Source of the DNA: CAYFSC01 sp964345695
GTDB lineage: Bacteria > Bacteroidota > Rhodothermia > Rhodothermales > Salinibacteraceae
Direction of reading: 5' to 3'
DNA: 8,195 bases
NCBI GenBank assembly: GCA_964345695.1
Contig: CAYFSC010000137.1
Span: 1-8,195 of the forward strand
In this document: positions 6,983 through 8,195 of the stretch, piece by piece
How the letters are laid out: every line of letters starts with the position of its first letter
Numbering within the stretch: position 1 is the first letter of the stretch
The notes under the pieces: model-generated
The model's input: the letters and a program-made list of their open reading frames with translations, nothing else
Database searches by the model: none
What the model was told of the DNA's origin: nothing
Translations under genes and position numbers: made by a program

Positions 6983-7777
6983 ATGGCAGACTCCAACACG
7001 AATTCCTTTCACATGGTGCAGCTCTGGCTGGACCCGCAACGCATGGTGCAGCTTGGGAGGATGCTGGGCCTGGATCTCGCCCAGACTGACACCAACTATC
7101 TCGTCCATGCGGCACTTGGCGAGCTCTTCGGCGACGCGGCGCCCACGCCCTATTTCGTGGACGATGACCCGCGAACGATCGATGACACCGCGCGCGAGAA
7201 GCAGCACGTTCGCGTTCTGGGGTACGCCGGCCTGGATGCCGAGGCGCTTCGCGAAGAAGCAAAGCTCTGTCCGAATCCCACGGTGACGGCGATCTGTGAC
7301 TGGGACCGGTTTGTCTCGAAGGAAATGCCGACCTCATTTCGTGAGGGACGACGACTCGGGTTCGAGATCCGGGCGTGTCCTGTGGTGCGAAAGGCATCGG
7401 CTGGTCAGACCTCCGATGGCACCGAATGGCGCGAAGGACAGGAGCTCGACGCGTTTCTCTCTCGCGTGTGGGAGATCGATGATCCAGATGTCGAGGTCAA
7501 CCGCGAAGACGTCTACCGCGAGTGGCTGAAACGCCAATTTGAGATTCGCGGCGGCGCGACGCCCAACTCGATTGGGATGACCCGGTTTTCCATCGAACGC
7601 ATGACCCGACGGACGCAGGGAGACGACCGCGACCAGGTGATCATCAAGCGCCCGGACGTCACGCTCAGAGGCACCCTTGAAGTGACTGACAGCAACAGCT
7701 TTACCAGCCTCGTCCGCTCAGGCATCGGTCGGCACAGGACCTTTGGATACGGCATGCTCAAGATTCGCCGTGCGTAG
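6983..7777 (+). CDS. casE: crRNA endoribonuclease Cas6e (Cse3/CasE)
   Basis: Cas6e binds the repeat hairpin, cuts at its 3' base to make mature crRNA, and stays on the 3' stem-loop as a Cascade subunit. The protein shows HMVQLWLDPQRMVQLGR (10-26) and TNYLVHAALGELFGD (37-51). His42 there is the probable catalytic histidine, matching E. coli His20 in YQLHQGLW. LGFEIRACPVVRK (125-137) and GQELDAFL (152-159) are further conserved parts, and SGIGRHRTFGYGMLKI (246-261) is the glycine-rich RNA-binding loop near the C-terminus. At 264 aa it is longer than E. coli (199) and T. thermophilus (211) Cas6e, with an N-terminal extension and acidic insertions (about 58-75 and 163-175). The ATG at 6983 has no Shine-Dalgarno sequence; Met11 (7013) is a possible shorter start. 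The next element is a CRISPR leader, not cas1-cas2. Confidence 0.94.
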   Translation: MADSNTNSFHMVQLWLDPQRMVQLGRMLGLDLAQTDTNYLVHAALGELFGDAAPTPYFVDDDPRTIDDTAREKQHVRVLGYAGLDAEALREEAKLCPNPTVTAICDWDRFVSKEMPTSFREGRRLGFEIRACPVVRKASAGQTSDGTEWREGQELDAFLSRVWEIDDPDVEVNREDVYREWLKRQFEIRGGATPNSIGMTRFSIERMTRRTQGDDRDQVIIKRPDVTLRGTLEVTDSNSFTSLVRSGIGRHRTFGYGMLKIRRA

Positions 7778-7863
7778 CACAACGTGCCGGTTTGGCAGAG
7801 TACGGAGAGCTGTGGACCAGATTGCTCTTTGACATACGAGTGCCCGTGCCATATTTACAGAGG
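7778..7863 (+). promoter_or_regulatory. Array 2 leader with putative promoter
   Basis: These 86 bp separate cas6e from the first repeat of array 2, and the right part is AT-richer than its surroundings, as CRISPR leaders usually are. A perfect -35 hexamer TTGACA lies at 7829-7834. Candidate -10 elements are CATATT at 7850-7855 (15-bp spacing, 4 of 6 bases) and TATTTA at 7852-7857 (17-bp spacing, 3 of 6). Read as a Bacteroidota-type promoter, TTTG at 7828-7831 would pair with a partial TAnnTTTG at 7852. Either reading starts transcription at about the first repeat, in the direction expected from repeat orientation. No clear IHF-like site is visible. The window contains no array 1 leader for comparison. 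Confidence 0.5.
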
Positions 7864-8195
7864 GGTAGCCCCGCACACGCGGGGATAGACCCCATGATAT
7901 TTCACTCATTCCAGACTTACGAAAGGTAGCCCCGCACACGCGGGGATAGACCCTGGTCCAACGACGGCAATCCCGATTAGGCATGGGTAGCCCCGCACAC
8001 GCGGGGATAGACCCTGGAACCGGGAGAACGGCCACATCGTCGAGCAGGTAGCCCCGCACACGCGGGGATAGACCCCCGGCGAAGGGCCTGCAGGTCGCCG
8101 CGCCGCTGGTAGCCCCGCACACGCGGGGATAGACCCGACCTCACCGAACAAGAAGTCCACCGCTCCACGGTAGCCCCGCACACGCGGGGATAGAC
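7864..8195 (+). CRISPR. CRISPR array 2 (type I-E), leader-proximal end, continues past right edge
   Basis: Repeats lie at 7864-7891, 7925-7952, 7986-8013, 8047-8074 and 8108-8135, plus 8169-8195, which is cut one base short by the window end. The period is 61 throughout, giving five complete 33-nt spacers (7892-7924, 7953-7985, 8014-8046, 8075-8107, 8136-8168). The repeats are identical to one another and start GGTAGCC, differing from array 1 only at positions 4-5 (AG for GA). The hairpin CCCCGC-ACAC-GCGGGG and the ATAGACC 3' end are unchanged. The base after position 28 is C in all five complete units, so the repeat could be counted as 29 nt with a crRNA handle ATAGACCC. The leader is on the left, so the first spacers here should be the most recently acquired. 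Confidence 0.98.

Noticed and set aside
6946..7089. Possible small gene starting at ATG 6946 between cas5e and cas6e
   Set aside because: Most of it overlaps cas6e in another frame and it lacks conserved features; it reads as a shadow.
439..7777. A new CRISPR subtype or hybrid effector
   Set aside because: All six proteins show the expected I-E motifs, order and approximate lengths, and the repeat hairpin matches the E. coli I-E repeat. The unusual points concern adaptation genes, repeats and starts, not the effector type.
7785..7797. TGCC-GGTTT-GGCA inverted repeat after cas6e as a terminator
   Set aside because: The stem has only four base pairs and no T-run follows. It is too weak to call.
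7718..8183. Three minus-strand open frames across array 2 encoding repeated PRVCGAT, SIPACAGLP and LSPRVRGY peptides
   Set aside because: They are translations of the CRISPR repeats and spacers. The peptide repeats follow the 61-bp period, a well-known source of spurious proteins in annotation.

Overview
The window is a single type I-E CRISPR-Cas interference locus. All six effector genes are on the + strand, flanked on both sides by CRISPR arrays of the same polarity. The likely host is a halophilic, high-GC bacterium of the Bacteroidota/Rhodothermota type, Salinibacter-like. This is inference. It rests on high GC with GC-rich third codon positions, proteins rich in Asp and Glu, and the lack of any recognisable Shine-Dalgarno sequence before the cas genes, which is typical of Bacteroidota. 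The species cannot be fixed from this window.

Layout: (1) 1-286, the leader-distal end of CRISPR array 1: four identical 28-nt repeats plus a decayed fifth repeat, period exactly 61. (2) 287-438, a short non-coding stretch with a plausible extended -10 promoter. (3) 439-3021 cas3, 7 bp, 3029-4570 cas8e/casA, 4497-5000 cse2/casB, 4993-6222 cas7e/casC, 6219-6905 cas5e/casD, a 77-bp gap, 6983-7777 cas6e/casE. The genes overlap or nearly abut except at the cas5e-cas6e gap, so they probably form one operon. (4) 7778-7863, a short leader carrying a TTGACA element. (5) 7864-8195, the leader-proximal start of CRISPR array 2, which runs off the right edge.

How it works (family knowledge): both arrays are transcribed rightward. 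Cas6e cuts each repeat at the base of its CCCCGC/GCGGGG hairpin, leaving a handle starting ATAGACC. Cas8e, Cse2, Cas7e, Cas5e and Cas6e assemble Cascade around each crRNA, and Cas3 is recruited to nick and unwind the target DNA.

The points most worth a second look are these. No cas1 or cas2 lies between cas6e and the array 2 leader, where I-E loci normally carry them. The two arrays use repeats that differ only by a GA/AG swap at positions 4-5. The cas3 reading frame has no ATG, GTG or TTG that would include its first HD-nuclease motif. cas8e and cse2 share a 74-nt coding overlap. I see no evidence for an entirely new system: the effector set is recognisably canonical I-E.
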